A stretch of 64,000 bases of DNA from Furfurilactobacillus entadae (GTDB lineage: Bacteria; Bacillota; Bacilli; Lactobacillales; Lactobacillaceae), in contig NZ_BQXN01000004.1 in NCBI RefSeq assembly GCF_045862745.1, forward strand, positions 66,368-130,367, read 5' to 3'. The position numbers and the translations under genes are program-made. The notes below the pieces were generated by a model. That model was not told the origin of the DNA. It saw only the letters and a list, made by a program, of their open reading frames with translations, and did no database searches. Positions 43,488 through 52,144 of the stretch are shown one piece after another (position 1 is the stretch's first letter; every line of letters begins with the position of its first letter).

Positions 43488-43850
43488 ATGATTAGTGGTG
43501 TAGGAATTGATTTGACAGAAATCAGCCGGGTGGCGGCGCTTGCAAAGCAGCATGACTCGTTTATTAAAAAAGTGCTAACGCCAGCTGAACGTGAGGTGTT
43601 GGCAACGTTTAGTGGGACTCGGTTTGATGAGTTCTTGGCTGGTCGGTTTTCCGTTAAGGAAGCGTACAGTAAGGCCTTTGGCACGGGAATTGGGAAAAAC
43701 GTTGGGTTTCAAGACATTGAGGTTTTAGATAACGCGGTTGGTCAACCACACGTGGTACGCCATCCGTTTGCTGGGCAAGCGCACGTGTCCATTTCGCACA
43801 CGGGCAGTTTGGTCATGACAGAAGTTATTTTAGAAACAACTGCGGAATGA
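43488..43850 (+). CDS. acpS: Holo-[acyl-carrier-protein] synthase
   Basis: 120 residues from ATG 43488, behind CAGGAGGTAGCC; the open frame extends upstream but without a site. Transfers 4'-phosphopantetheine from CoA to apo-ACP for fatty-acid synthesis. The start GVGIDLTEISRV holds the metal-binding Asp, and RFSVKEAYSKAFGTGIG the Glu/Lys of the second motif. Usual length. First gene of the conserved acpS-alr-mazEF group; 16-base gap to alr. Confidence 0.96.
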   Translation: MISGVGIDLTEISRVAALAKQHDSFIKKVLTPAEREVLATFSGTRFDEFLAGRFSVKEAYSKAFGTGIGKNVGFQDIEVLDNAVGQPHVVRHPFAGQAHVSISHTGSLVMTEVILETTAE

Positions 43851-43866
43851 GTAGAGGGGAAAGTAC

Positions 43867-44994
43867 ATGGCAGAATTAGCACAAATCATTGGAACCCACC
43901 GGCCGACGGTGGCTCACATTGACCGGACGGCCATCACGGCTAATATTGGTGAAGAACTTAAACGAACAAAGCCAGGCACGGAGATGTTTGCTGTGATTAA
44001 GGCAAATGGGTATGGTCACGGACTGTTAGAAATGGCGAAGACCTGTTTAGCAGCTGGTGCAACGGGCTTGTGTGTGGCCATTTTAGATGAAGCACTGGCA
44101 TTGCGTGAAGCTGGCTTTACGGTGCCGGTGTTGGTTCTCGGGATTACTGAAACAAAGTGGGCACGCTTGGCCGCAGACCACGATGTGTCACTAACCGTGG
44201 GCAGTACAGCGTGGTTGACGGCGGCACTGCCTGAATTAACGGCCACCAAGGCGTTAAAAGTTCACCTTGGTTTAGACACTGGGATGGGGCGGATCGGATT
44301 CCAGTACCCGAACGAACTAGCGACGGCAGTGGCATACCTGAATGAGCACCAAGCAACGTTTATTTTTGAGGGGATCTTTACCCACTTTGCGACGGCTGAC
44401 GAAATCGACCCAACCTACTTTAACCAGCAGTGTGAACGGTGGCAGGCCTTTATGGATGTGCTACCAGAACGGCCCCGCTACGTGCACGTTTCTAACACAG
44501 CTACGTCATTATGGCATGATGCCTGTAACGGAAATATGATCCGGTTTGGGGTGGGCATCTACGGGTTGAATCCTTCAGGGGGGACGATCGAGTCACCGTA
44601 CCCGCTGCGGCCAGCCATGCGGTTAACAACCCAGTTAGCATTCGTTAAGTACCTCAAGGCCGGACGGTCCGTTAGTTATGGCGCGACCTACATGGCCAGT
44701 CAGGACGAATGGGTCGGGACCCTGCCCGTTGGCTATGCGGATGGGTATCCACGCCGGATGCAAGGGTTTCATGTGCTGATTGATGGTCGTGAATGTGAAA
44801 TTATTGGGCGGGTGTGCATGGATCAGATGATGGTCCGGTTACCGCATGAATTTCCCGTTGATACGCTTGTGACCCTGATTGGTGAAGACGGTGAGCGCAC
44901 GATTACCATGCAGGACGTGGCGGCTTACGCAGAAACGATTCATTATGAAATTGCGACAAATTTGGGGATGCGGGTGCCCCGTGTGTATGACTGA
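43867..44994 (+). CDS. alr: Alanine racemase
   Basis: A 375-residue PLP enzyme that makes D-alanine for peptidoglycan and teichoic acids. The PLP Lys sits in VIKANGYGHGL at about 40, the catalytic Tyr in SVSYGATY at about 267, and VGYADGYPR and GRVCMDQMMVRL are family motifs. ATG 43867 follows AGAGGGGAAAGTAC. In many Firmicutes alr is followed by mazEF, as here; a 119-base gap lies between. Confidence 0.97.
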   Translation: MAELAQIIGTHRPTVAHIDRTAITANIGEELKRTKPGTEMFAVIKANGYGHGLLEMAKTCLAAGATGLCVAILDEALALREAGFTVPVLVLGITETKWARLAADHDVSLTVGSTAWLTAALPELTATKALKVHLGLDTGMGRIGFQYPNELATAVAYLNEHQATFIFEGIFTHFATADEIDPTYFNQQCERWQAFMDVLPERPRYVHVSNTATSLWHDACNGNMIRFGVGIYGLNPSGGTIESPYPLRPAMRLTTQLAFVKYLKAGRSVSYGATYMASQDEWVGTLPVGYADGYPRRMQGFHVLIDGRECEIIGRVCMDQMMVRLPHEFPVDTLVTLIGEDGERTITMQDVAAYAETIHYEIATNLGMRVPRVYD

Positions 44995-45113
44995 CCGCTT
45001 GGAAGGCGACTTTGTTACAAAATGATGGGGAGCCAGATTTTCGCAGAAAAACATGCTAAACTATTAAAGAAAATGAGTGACAACTAATTTGTGATGATGC
45101 GAGGGCGGTTGGA

Positions 45114-45368
45114 ATGACAAATGACGCGCAGCAGGTTCCAGTAACACTGAGTGATGAGACAATGACGGAACTGACAGCATATTGTGAATTCTTTGGACTG
45201 GAACGAAATCAGTTGATTGAAAAAGTTCTGACGCATTTTTTTGTGGATCAAAAAGCCACGGATTTCTCGCTGTTGATGAAGGGGTACACGGACATGAGTC
45301 AGCTTAACGAAGAAATTGCTGATGAGTTCTGTGCAACGGAAGCAGAAGCCGCAACGCTTGACCGTTAG
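45114..45368 (+). CDS. mazE: MazE-type antitoxin
   Basis: An 84-residue small acidic protein just in front of mazF. PVTLSDETMTELTAYCEFFG followed by LERNQLIEKVLTHFF fits a ribbon-helix-helix DNA-binding and dimerisation part, as in Bacillus EndoAI. The C-terminal half (DMSQLNEEIADEFCATEAEA) is expected to wrap the toxin. Start ATG 45114 follows GAGGGCGGTTGG. Sequence similarity to known MazE proteins is low; the call rests on size, fold pattern and position. Confidence 0.78.
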   Translation: MTNDAQQVPVTLSDETMTELTAYCEFFGLERNQLIEKVLTHFFVDQKATDFSLLMKGYTDMSQLNEEIADEFCATEAEAATLDR

Positions 45369-45438
45369 TTAATAACGGCTATCATGGAACTAGGAGCCTT
45401 GTGCTCCGAATACATACGTTAAAGAGAAGGTGTCCCAC

Positions 45439-45810
45439 TTGGCAACACCAGTTGATATCAAACGGGGCGACATATTTTATGCGGATTTATCACCAGTGGT
45501 TGGATCCGAACAGGGCGGCATGCGGCCCGTTTTGATCATTCAAAATAACATTGGTAATCACTATAGTCCGACGGTAATTGTGGCCGCCATTACAGCACGA
45601 ATTAGCAAACCAAAGATGCCGACGCACATCGGGATTCCCGCGGCTGCAACGGGAATCGGTAAGGATTCTGTGATTTTGTTGGAACAGGTTCGAACCATTG
45701 ATAAACAGCGGCTGCGTGACCGTGTGACCCATTTAGATGATGCCATTATGCACCGGGTGGACCGGGCGTTAGGAATCAGTGTTGGGTTAGTCGCGCGTAA
45801 CGATAACTAA
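45439..45810 (+). CDS. mazF: MazF/PemK-type mRNA interferase toxin
   Basis: 123 residues from TTG 45439 (AGAAGG eight bases upstream), giving MATPVDIKRGDIFYADLSPV. The EndoA/MazF hallmarks are present: GSEQGGMRPVLIIQNNIGN with the catalytic Arg, the strand TVIVAAITARISKPKMPTHI, the Thr/Ser region, and the C-terminal LLEQVRTIDKQRL. A ribonuclease that cuts specific mRNA sites under stress unless bound by MazE. Chromosomal alr-mazEF is a stable housekeeping locus in this group. Confidence 0.94.
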   Translation: MATPVDIKRGDIFYADLSPVVGSEQGGMRPVLIIQNNIGNHYSPTVIVAAITARISKPKMPTHIGIPAAATGIGKDSVILLEQVRTIDKQRLRDRVTHLDDAIMHRVDRALGISVGLVARNDN

Positions 45811-45816
45811 GCATCT

Positions 45817-45865
45817 AAAAAAAGCAGTCTTGATCGACAGGAAATGTCAATCAAGACTGCTTTTT
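45817..45865. terminator. Bidirectional terminator
   Basis: Long stem AAAAAGCAGTCTTGAT(C)GACA / TGTC(A)ATCAAGACTGCTTTTT between convergent mazF and the CBS gene. Confidence 0.93.
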
Positions 45866-45887
45866 GCGTTGCGTTCGTTAATGGTCA

Positions 45888-46526
45888 CTATTCAATGCGG
45901 AGATCTTCAACTTCAGAAACGCGGAAGTGATGGCGGTTCAGGGCTTTAATGATCTTTTCGCACCGTTCTTTATCAACATCAGCAGGGAGGGTAAAGAGGG
46001 TCCGGTGGACGAGTTCACCAGCCTGAACGTCAAGTGTCATACAGGAAGCAATTGATGTGTACTTCGTGATGATCTTAGCGATGTTGGCTAAATCGCCACG
46101 CTCACCCTGCGAAACAACGGTTAGAACATAGCTCCCCACGTTGAAGTTCCAACTTTGTGATAGCATGTCGAGCAAGCGGGTGTGGGTAAGGATCCCGTAG
46201 AAGTAGTTGTTCTCATCCAGAACGGCGATGTAGGGGAGGTCCTTGATGGAGAAGAAGATTTTAAAGAAGGCGTCGTTAATGGAAATAAACTTGGTCGCGT
46301 TCTTTAAAAGGCTTGTGACGGGTAAGTCCATGTCGCCACCACGAGACTTATGACGGTAAATGTGCATCTTGTAGATGTTTCCCCGGAAAATCTTGCCGGT
46401 TTCATCCAGAACGGGCACACAACGGAAGCCGGATTCTTCAAGCACGGTGAGTGCTTCGGCTAATGTTGCGTCTTCCCGGACCGTTGTAATGCTGTCGTAG
46501 GGCTTCACAAGAGTTTTTAAAAGCAT
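45888..46526 (-). CDS. CBS-ACT protein (CbpA-like)
   Basis: A 212-residue cytoplasmic regulator. A pair of CBS domains covers about 8-130 (TTVREDATLAEALTVLEESG and TKFISINDAFFKIFFSIKDL), followed by an ACT-like domain at about 135-210 (SYVLTVVSQGERGDLANIAK). The same CBS plus ACT layout is found in CbpA of Listeria, a c-di-AMP-binding protein; nucleotide binding here is inferred. It follows ldh on the minus strand, behind a strong terminator, so it is expressed apart from ldh. Confidence 0.82.
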   Translation of the reverse strand: MLLKTLVKPYDSITTVREDATLAEALTVLEESGFRCVPVLDETGKIFRGNIYKMHIYRHKSRGGDMDLPVTSLLKNATKFISINDAFFKIFFSIKDLPYIAVLDENNYFYGILTHTRLLDMLSQSWNFNVGSYVLTVVSQGERGDLANIAKIITKYTSIASCMTLDVQAGELVHRTLFTLPADVDKERCEKIIKALNRHHFRVSEVEDLRIE

Positions 46527-46676
46527 AGCAATACCTCCGAATATTAAAAAATGGTAAGAATATTTATCATTATCATACCACAGTTGTCGTTACGGTGGGG
46601 GATAAAATTCCGTGAACGCGGTCGTCATGGGAACAAGCGGCGTTTAACCGCGCATAATCCTAGATGTTCGGACATT

Positions 46677-46720
46677 AAAAAACGGCGTTACACCCAATTA
46701 ATTGAGTGTAACGCCGTTTT
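46677..46720. terminator. ldh terminator
   Basis: Near-perfect stem AAAACGGCGTTACAC / GTGTAACGCCGTTTT with inner CAATT / AATTG, 16 bases past the ldh stop. Confidence 0.93.
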
Positions 46721-46735
46721 GATTAAACAAAATGA

Positions 46736-47689
46736 TTAAAGGCCAGTTTCCTTAAAGCCGTTTTCACGAACTTCTTTTAAGGTTGCGGCTGACTTTTGCA
46801 TCTTAGCCATTTCATCAGCTGATAATGGCACTTCGATGACGTGGTCAATCCCCTTGCCGTTAACAACGGCTGGTGTGCCGATGAACGTATCTGTCAAGCC
46901 GTATTCACCATCAAGTGGTGCACCGATTGGCAGAACAGAGTTTTGGTCACGCAGAACAGCGGCAGAAATCCGCATCAAGGCAGTGGCAACGCCGTAGAAC
47001 GTTGCGCCCTTGCGGTTGATGATTTCGTAAGCTTTGTTCCGTGTTTGGTCTTCGATGGTTGCTAAGTCGTCACGAGTAACGCCGGCTTCTTCAGCAATCT
47101 TCAACAATGGCTTGCCACCGATAGTAGCTTCGTCGTAGTTGGCGAATTCTGAGTCCCCGTGTTCACCCATGATGAAGGCGTTCACGTCGCGGGCATCAAC
47201 GTTAAACTTCTTACCCAAAGCAACACGTAACCGTGAAGTATCAAGTGAAGTTCCTGAACCGATGACACGGCTCTTGTCGAAGCCAGAGAACTTCCACGTT
47301 GCGTAAGTCAAGATGTCCACTGGGTTAGCAGCAACGATAAAGATGCCGTTGAAACCAGAGTCAACGATTGGCTTAACAATGGTTGATAAGATCTTCAAGT
47401 TCTTGTTAACTAAGTCAAGACGGGTTTCACCAGGCTTTTGTGGTGCACCGGCAGTGATGACAACTAAGTCGGCATCGCTAGCGTCTGAGTATTCACCAGA
47501 GTAGATCTTCTTTGGTGATAACCATGCGAGGGTGTCCTCTAAGTCCAAGGCGTCCCCTTCAGTCCGGTCTTTTAAGACGTCGACGATAACGAATTCTTCA
47601 GCCAATCCTTGTTGTGCCATTGCAAAGGCATAACTTGAACCAACCGCACCGTCACCGACAAGTACAACTTTTTGATGATTTGCAGCCAA
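46736..47689 (-). CDS. ldh: L-lactate dehydrogenase
   Basis: 317 residues from TTG 47689, which has AAAGGA eight bases upstream; an in-frame ATG at 47698 overlaps that site and is unlikely. Reduces pyruvate to L-lactate, regenerating NAD+. The Rossmann motif VVLVGDGAVGSSYAFAM is at about 8, the NAD-versus-NADP Asp in FVIVDVLKDR, the substrate Arg in GETRLDLVNKN, and the catalytic His in MGEHGDSEF. Its promoter has an extended -10 box. Divergent from pth. Confidence 0.95.
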   Translation of the reverse strand: MAANHQKVVLVGDGAVGSSYAFAMAQQGLAEEFVIVDVLKDRTEGDALDLEDTLAWLSPKKIYSGEYSDASDADLVVITAGAPQKPGETRLDLVNKNLKILSTIVKPIVDSGFNGIFIVAANPVDILTYATWKFSGFDKSRVIGSGTSLDTSRLRVALGKKFNVDARDVNAFIMGEHGDSEFANYDEATIGGKPLLKIAEEAGVTRDDLATIEDQTRNKAYEIINRKGATFYGVATALMRISAAVLRDQNSVLPIGAPLDGEYGLTDTFIGTPAVVNGKGIDHVIEVPLSADEMAKMQKSAATLKEVRENGFKETGL

Positions 47690-47739
47690 AATAATCATCC
47701 TTTCAAATAAAAGATTTGTTAGTTTTTCGAACCGTGCTC

Positions 47740-47748
47740 ATTATAGCA
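47740..47748 (-). promoter_or_regulatory. ldh promoter (extended -10)
   Basis: On the minus strand TGCTATAAT, 51 bases upstream of the ldh start codon. The -35 region is poor, typical for TG-extended promoters. A mirror-image TGCTATAAT for pth lies at 47822-47830 on the plus strand. Confidence 0.65.
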
Positions 47749-47821
47749 TAGGAACCAATGATAAATATAGCGTTAACGGCTGAATGTTAAGCCGTCCAAA
47801 AGTGTTCCATACCGGGCGTTG

Positions 47822-47830
47822 TGCTATAAT
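47822..47830 (+). promoter_or_regulatory. pth-mfd promoter (extended -10)
   Basis: TGCTATAAT about 142 bases before pth. The leader behind it can form a hairpin CGTGGTG / CACCACG-like at 47861-47888. Confidence 0.62.
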
Positions 47831-47971
47831 GGACGCTATCAATAGGACATAACAGTTGCGTGGTGTTGACAAATTTCCACCACGTCAATGCGTACTCGCT
47901 GGGCGATCCGTTAATTCGGACTGTCCAGCACTTTTGCATTGGTTAAAAACGACAAAGTGAGGATGCTTGGC

Positions 47972-48529
47972 ATGAAGATGATTGTTGGTTTGGGAAACAT
48001 TGGTCCAGAGTATGACCGGACACGTCACAACGTAGGGTTTATGGTTGTGGATCAAATTGCAGAAGAATATGGTGTTCGGTTTAAACGTGCCAAGCAAGAA
48101 GCACTGGTTGGCTCCGCCCTCATCAATGGCGAAAAGGTTTTGTTGGTTAAACCCACGACGTACATGAACGATTCTGGGCGGGCTGTTCGGCCACTGATGG
48201 ATTATTATAACGTGGCCTTGGAAGATGTCGTCATCATTCATGACGATATGGACCTCCCCGTGGGAAAGATTCGGCTCCGTCAAAAGGGGTCAGCTGGTGG
48301 ACATAATGGGATCAAGAGCATTATTGCTTACGTGGGCACACCTGCATTCAAACGGGTTCGGGTCGGCATTGATCACCCTAGCAAAATGAGCGTTGTCGAC
48401 TATGTCCTCGGCCATTTTGCGGCCACCCAAAAAGAGGGGATTCGTGCTGGAATGGATGACGCTCAGGGCGCCATCGAACGGTGGCTTGACGGGACAAAGT
48501 TTGATGAAGTGATGAACGAATTTAACTAG
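47972..48529 (+). CDS. pth: Peptidyl-tRNA hydrolase
   Basis: 185 residues from ATG 47972 (GAGG nine bases upstream). Releases tRNA from drop-off peptidyl-tRNA. MIVGLGNIGPEYDRTRHNVG carries the conserved Asn and catalytic His; GSAGGHNGIKSI and the Asp in HDDMDLPVGKI complete the site. Usual length. 73 bases in front of mfd, without a terminator. Confidence 0.96.
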   Translation: MKMIVGLGNIGPEYDRTRHNVGFMVVDQIAEEYGVRFKRAKQEALVGSALINGEKVLLVKPTTYMNDSGRAVRPLMDYYNVALEDVVIIHDDMDLPVGKIRLRQKGSAGGHNGIKSIIAYVGTPAFKRVRVGIDHPSKMSVVDYVLGHFAATQKEGIRAGMDDAQGAIERWLDGTKFDEVMNEFN

Positions 48530-48602
48530 CTGCTTGGCACTATCCGTGTCAGACGGCGGGAGGTCGGCAGTGATGCCGGCCGTTTTCAACGAAAGGGTTT
48601 TT

Positions 48603-51600
48603 ATGGAATTACAGGATTTTATTCGGCAAACACCAGAGTATCAACAGATTATTGCCGGAACAAATTTAAGTCGTCAGTTAATTGCCGGGATTGCTGGCTC
48701 CGCACGAACGTTATTAGTCAGTACGATGTTTGCGGAACTACAGCAATCGTTACTGATTGTGACGGACACCGCGTTTCACGCCGGCCAGGTTGTTGATGAC
48801 TTAGAAAACTTACTCCCGGATGAGCAAGTCTTTAATTTCCCAGCAGAAGAAATGCTTGCGACGGAAATTGCAACGAGTTCCCCAGAATCCCGGGCTGATC
48901 GGGTGGCTGCACTCCATGCCTTGCAAGGGGACCAGCCCGTTATTGTGGTTAGTGACCTGGCTGGGTTACGGCGTTACTTACCGCAACCAGCAGTCTTTAA
49001 GGCGGCCACGGTGACCATTGCAAGTGGGCAGGATTACGACATGAAGGCGCTCCAAAACAAGCTGCATGAAATGGGGTATGCCCACGAACAACTTGTGGCG
49101 CGGCCTGGTGACTATGCTGTGCGGGGGTCCATTATGGACGTTTACCCGCTGAATGCTGATTATCCCGTCCGGATCGACTTTTTTGATACAGAAGTTGATT
49201 CCATCCGGACGTTTGATCCAGAAAACCAACGGAGCCTGGAAACGATTGAATCCGTGAGCGTGTTGCCTGCAACAGAATTTGTGGTGTCCGATGACGAACT
49301 GGCTGCCGGAAAAGCGCGGTTAGGCGCACTGGTCAAGGCGCAGGCAGAAACACTGACGGGGGACGATCGGGCCAGTTTTATGGCACACTTTGACGCACTG
49401 ACAGCGGCGGATGCCACCCCCAGTGCAACACCAGAACTAAGTTTGTATGCCAGCCACTTTTATCAAGAAGCGGCTGGTTTGATTGATTACCTTGATTCTG
49501 ATGGGCTGGTGTTGATCGATGATTACACCAGGTTGTTAGAGACTGATCGGCGAATCAACGAAGATGAAGCTGGGTGGGTGACTGATCGGTTGCGAACCAA
49601 CGAAATGCTGGCTGAGCAAACGTTTGGCCATGATTTTCGTGATGTGGTGCGGGCCATCAAGCAACCACAACTGTTCTTTTCACTGTTCCAAAAGGGCATG
49701 GGAAACGTTCGGTTTAATCAGCTGACAAACGTTGCTGTCCGAGACATGCAGAAGTTCTTTGGCCAACTGCCCGTATTGAAAACGGAGGTTGATCGGTGGC
49801 AAAAGCAGGATCAAACCGTTGTGATTATGGTCAACAACGAAGAACGGATCAGTAAGGTTAATGATACCCTGCATGATTTTGAAATTCAGGCTGGTTTGGA
49901 TAAGGTCACGAATTTAACGGCTGGCACGGTGCAGGTCGTTCCGGCCACGTTGCAAAACGGGTTTGAACTGCCGAGCGGAAAACTGGTGGTCATCACTGAA
50001 GCAGAAATGTTTGCGAAGGTGACCAAAAAGCGCGCCCGGCGGCAAACACTGGCTAATGCTGAACGGCTGCGGAGTTATACGGAGTTGAAACCCGGCGACT
50101 TTGTGGTCCACGTCAATCATGGGATCGGTCGGTTTGAAGGCATGCAGACCATGGAAGTGGATGGCGTGCACCAGGACTACATCACGATTGATTACCAAAA
50201 CAACGCGAAGATCTTTATTCCGGTGACTCAGCTGAACTTGATTCAAAAGTATGTGTCCTCGGAGGATAAAAAGCCGAAGGTCAACAAACTTGGCGGGACC
50301 GAATGGGCGAAGACCAAACGTAACGTTGAAAAACGAATTGAAGACATCGCTGACGAACTGGTAGAACTGTACGCTGCCCGTGAATCCCAGACGGGTCACG
50401 CGTTCCCGAAGGATGATAGCTATCAAGCTGAGTTTGAGGGGGCCTTTCCATACGTCGAAACACCGGATCAGTTACGCAGTGTGGACGAAATTAAGCATGA
50501 CATGGAAAAGGCGAAGCCAATGGACCGGCTGTTAGTGGGTGACGTTGGGTTTGGGAAAACGGAAGTGGCGTTACGCGCAGCATTTAAGGCCATTGAAGAC
50601 CAAAAGCAGGTGGCCTTTCTAGTGCCAACCACGATTTTGGCCCAGCAACATTACGACACGATGACGGCCCGGTTTGAGGGCTTTCCGGTTAAGATCGGGA
50701 TTTTATCCCGGTTTGATACACCGGCACAAGTGAAGGAAACGGTCGCGGGGTTAAAGTCCGGTGAAATTGACATTGTGGTTGGGACACACCGCCTGCTATC
50801 GAAAGACGTTGAGTTTAAAGACCTTGGCTTACTGATGGTCGATGAGGAACAACGGTTTGGGGTCAAACATAAGGAACGAATCAAGCAGATGCGTGAATCC
50901 GTTGACGTGTTGACACTAACGGCGACACCGATTCCACGGACGTTGAACATGTCCATGATCGGTGTCCGGGACCTGTCGGTGATCGAAACGCCACCAGCAA
51001 ACCGGTATCCAATCCAAACGTACGTTATGGAAGCAAGTCCGGTAGCCTTACAAGACGGCATCGCACGGGAAATGGCGCGCGGTGGTCAGGTCTTTTATCT
51101 GCACAACCGGGTGGATGACATTGAACACGTGGTCGATCAGATTCGTGAACTGGTTCCAGATGCGCGTGTCGGATACATTCACGGTAAGATGGGAGAAAGT
51201 CAGTTAGAGACTATTCTCTACGATTTCATTCGTGGTGAATACGACGTGCTGGTAACGACGACCATTATTGAAACCGGGGTCGACATTCCCAATGTCAACA
51301 CCCTGTTTGTGGAAAATGCGGATCACATGGGTCTTTCCCAGTTGTACCAACTCCGGGGCCGAATTGGCCGAAGCAACCGGGTGGCATACGCGTACTTTAC
51401 GTACCAGCCAAACAAGGTGCTGACCGAAGAAAGTGAGAAACGGTTGGAGGCCATTCGTGACTTTACAGAGTTAGGATCTGGCTTCAAGATCGCCATGCGG
51501 GACCTGTCCATTCGTGGTGCCGGGAACCTGCTCGGGCAACAACAGCACGGTTTCATTGATTCTGTGGGGTACGATCTATACACCCAGATGCTGTCCCAAG

Positions 51601-52142
51601 CGGTGGCTAAGAAGCGGGGACAAACGGTTCAAGTGCGGTCTGATGCTGAAATGGAACTGGGCGTTGAAGCATACTTGCCAGAGACCTACATTCAGGATCA
51701 ACGGCAAAAAATCGAAATTTACAAACGGCTTCGGGAGCTGGAAAATGAAGATCAGTACGTTGAGGTCGACGAGGATCTCTTAGATCGGTTCGGTGACTAC
51801 CCACGTGAAGTGGCTAATTTATTGGCAGTGGGGCACTTGAAGATGAGTGCGGATGCCGCCTTGGTCAGCAAGATCCGGCGTGAGGATGACATTATCAGCG
51901 TCACCTTGTCAACGCAGGGGACAGCGCAATTTTCCGGTGAAGAAATCTTTAAGGCGTTATCAAAAACAAAGTTACGGGCGACAGTGGGAACGAACGCTGG
52001 TAAAATGGTGGTCAAATTGGTGATTCAGCCAAAAATGACCGAGACCGATTGGTTAACAGATCTGTCCGCTTTTGTGGCGGCGTTAGCTGATCAGGTTGTG
52101 GATGCATCAATGGCCACAACAGAAACGGGTCGAAAGGAGTAA
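48603..52142 (+). CDS. mfd: Transcription-repair coupling factor
   Basis: 1179 residues from ATG 48603 behind GAAAGGG. Removes stalled RNA polymerase at DNA lesions and brings in UvrA. UvrB-like N-terminal region 1-340, RNA-polymerase-interacting CarD-like domain at about 490-560 (GDFVVHVNHGIGRFEGMQ), translocase motifs VGDVGFGKTEVALRAAF at about 645, DEEQRFGV, TATPIPRTLNMS, and the helicase C part QLRGRIGRSNRVAYAYF, then the TRCF C-terminal domain. Full length. Two bases before the next gene. Confidence 0.97.
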   Translation: MELQDFIRQTPEYQQIIAGTNLSRQLIAGIAGSARTLLVSTMFAELQQSLLIVTDTAFHAGQVVDDLENLLPDEQVFNFPAEEMLATEIATSSPESRADRVAALHALQGDQPVIVVSDLAGLRRYLPQPAVFKAATVTIASGQDYDMKALQNKLHEMGYAHEQLVARPGDYAVRGSIMDVYPLNADYPVRIDFFDTEVDSIRTFDPENQRSLETIESVSVLPATEFVVSDDELAAGKARLGALVKAQAETLTGDDRASFMAHFDALTAADATPSATPELSLYASHFYQEAAGLIDYLDSDGLVLIDDYTRLLETDRRINEDEAGWVTDRLRTNEMLAEQTFGHDFRDVVRAIKQPQLFFSLFQKGMGNVRFNQLTNVAVRDMQKFFGQLPVLKTEVDRWQKQDQTVVIMVNNEERISKVNDTLHDFEIQAGLDKVTNLTAGTVQVVPATLQNGFELPSGKLVVITEAEMFAKVTKKRARRQTLANAERLRSYTELKPGDFVVHVNHGIGRFEGMQTMEVDGVHQDYITIDYQNNAKIFIPVTQLNLIQKYVSSEDKKPKVNKLGGTEWAKTKRNVEKRIEDIADELVELYAARESQTGHAFPKDDSYQAEFEGAFPYVETPDQLRSVDEIKHDMEKAKPMDRLLVGDVGFGKTEVALRAAFKAIEDQKQVAFLVPTTILAQQHYDTMTARFEGFPVKIGILSRFDTPAQVKETVAGLKSGEIDIVVGTHRLLSKDVEFKDLGLLMVDEEQRFGVKHKERIKQMRESVDVLTLTATPIPRTLNMSMIGVRDLSVIETPPANRYPIQTYVMEASPVALQDGIAREMARGGQVFYLHNRVDDIEHVVDQIRELVPDARVGYIHGKMGESQLETILYDFIRGEYDVLVTTTIIETGVDIPNVNTLFVENADHMGLSQLYQLRGRIGRSNRVAYAYFTYQPNKVLTEESEKRLEAIRDFTELGSGFKIAMRDLSIRGAGNLLGQQQHGFIDSVGYDLYTQMLSQAVAKKRGQTVQVRSDAEMELGVEAYLPETYIQDQRQKIEIYKRLRELENEDQYVEVDEDLLDRFGDYPREVANLLAVGHLKMSADAALVSKIRREDDIISVTLSTQGTAQFSGEEIFKALSKTKLRATVGTNAGKMVVKLVIQPKMTETDWLTDLSAFVAALADQVVDASMATTETGRKE

Positions 52143-52144
52143 CC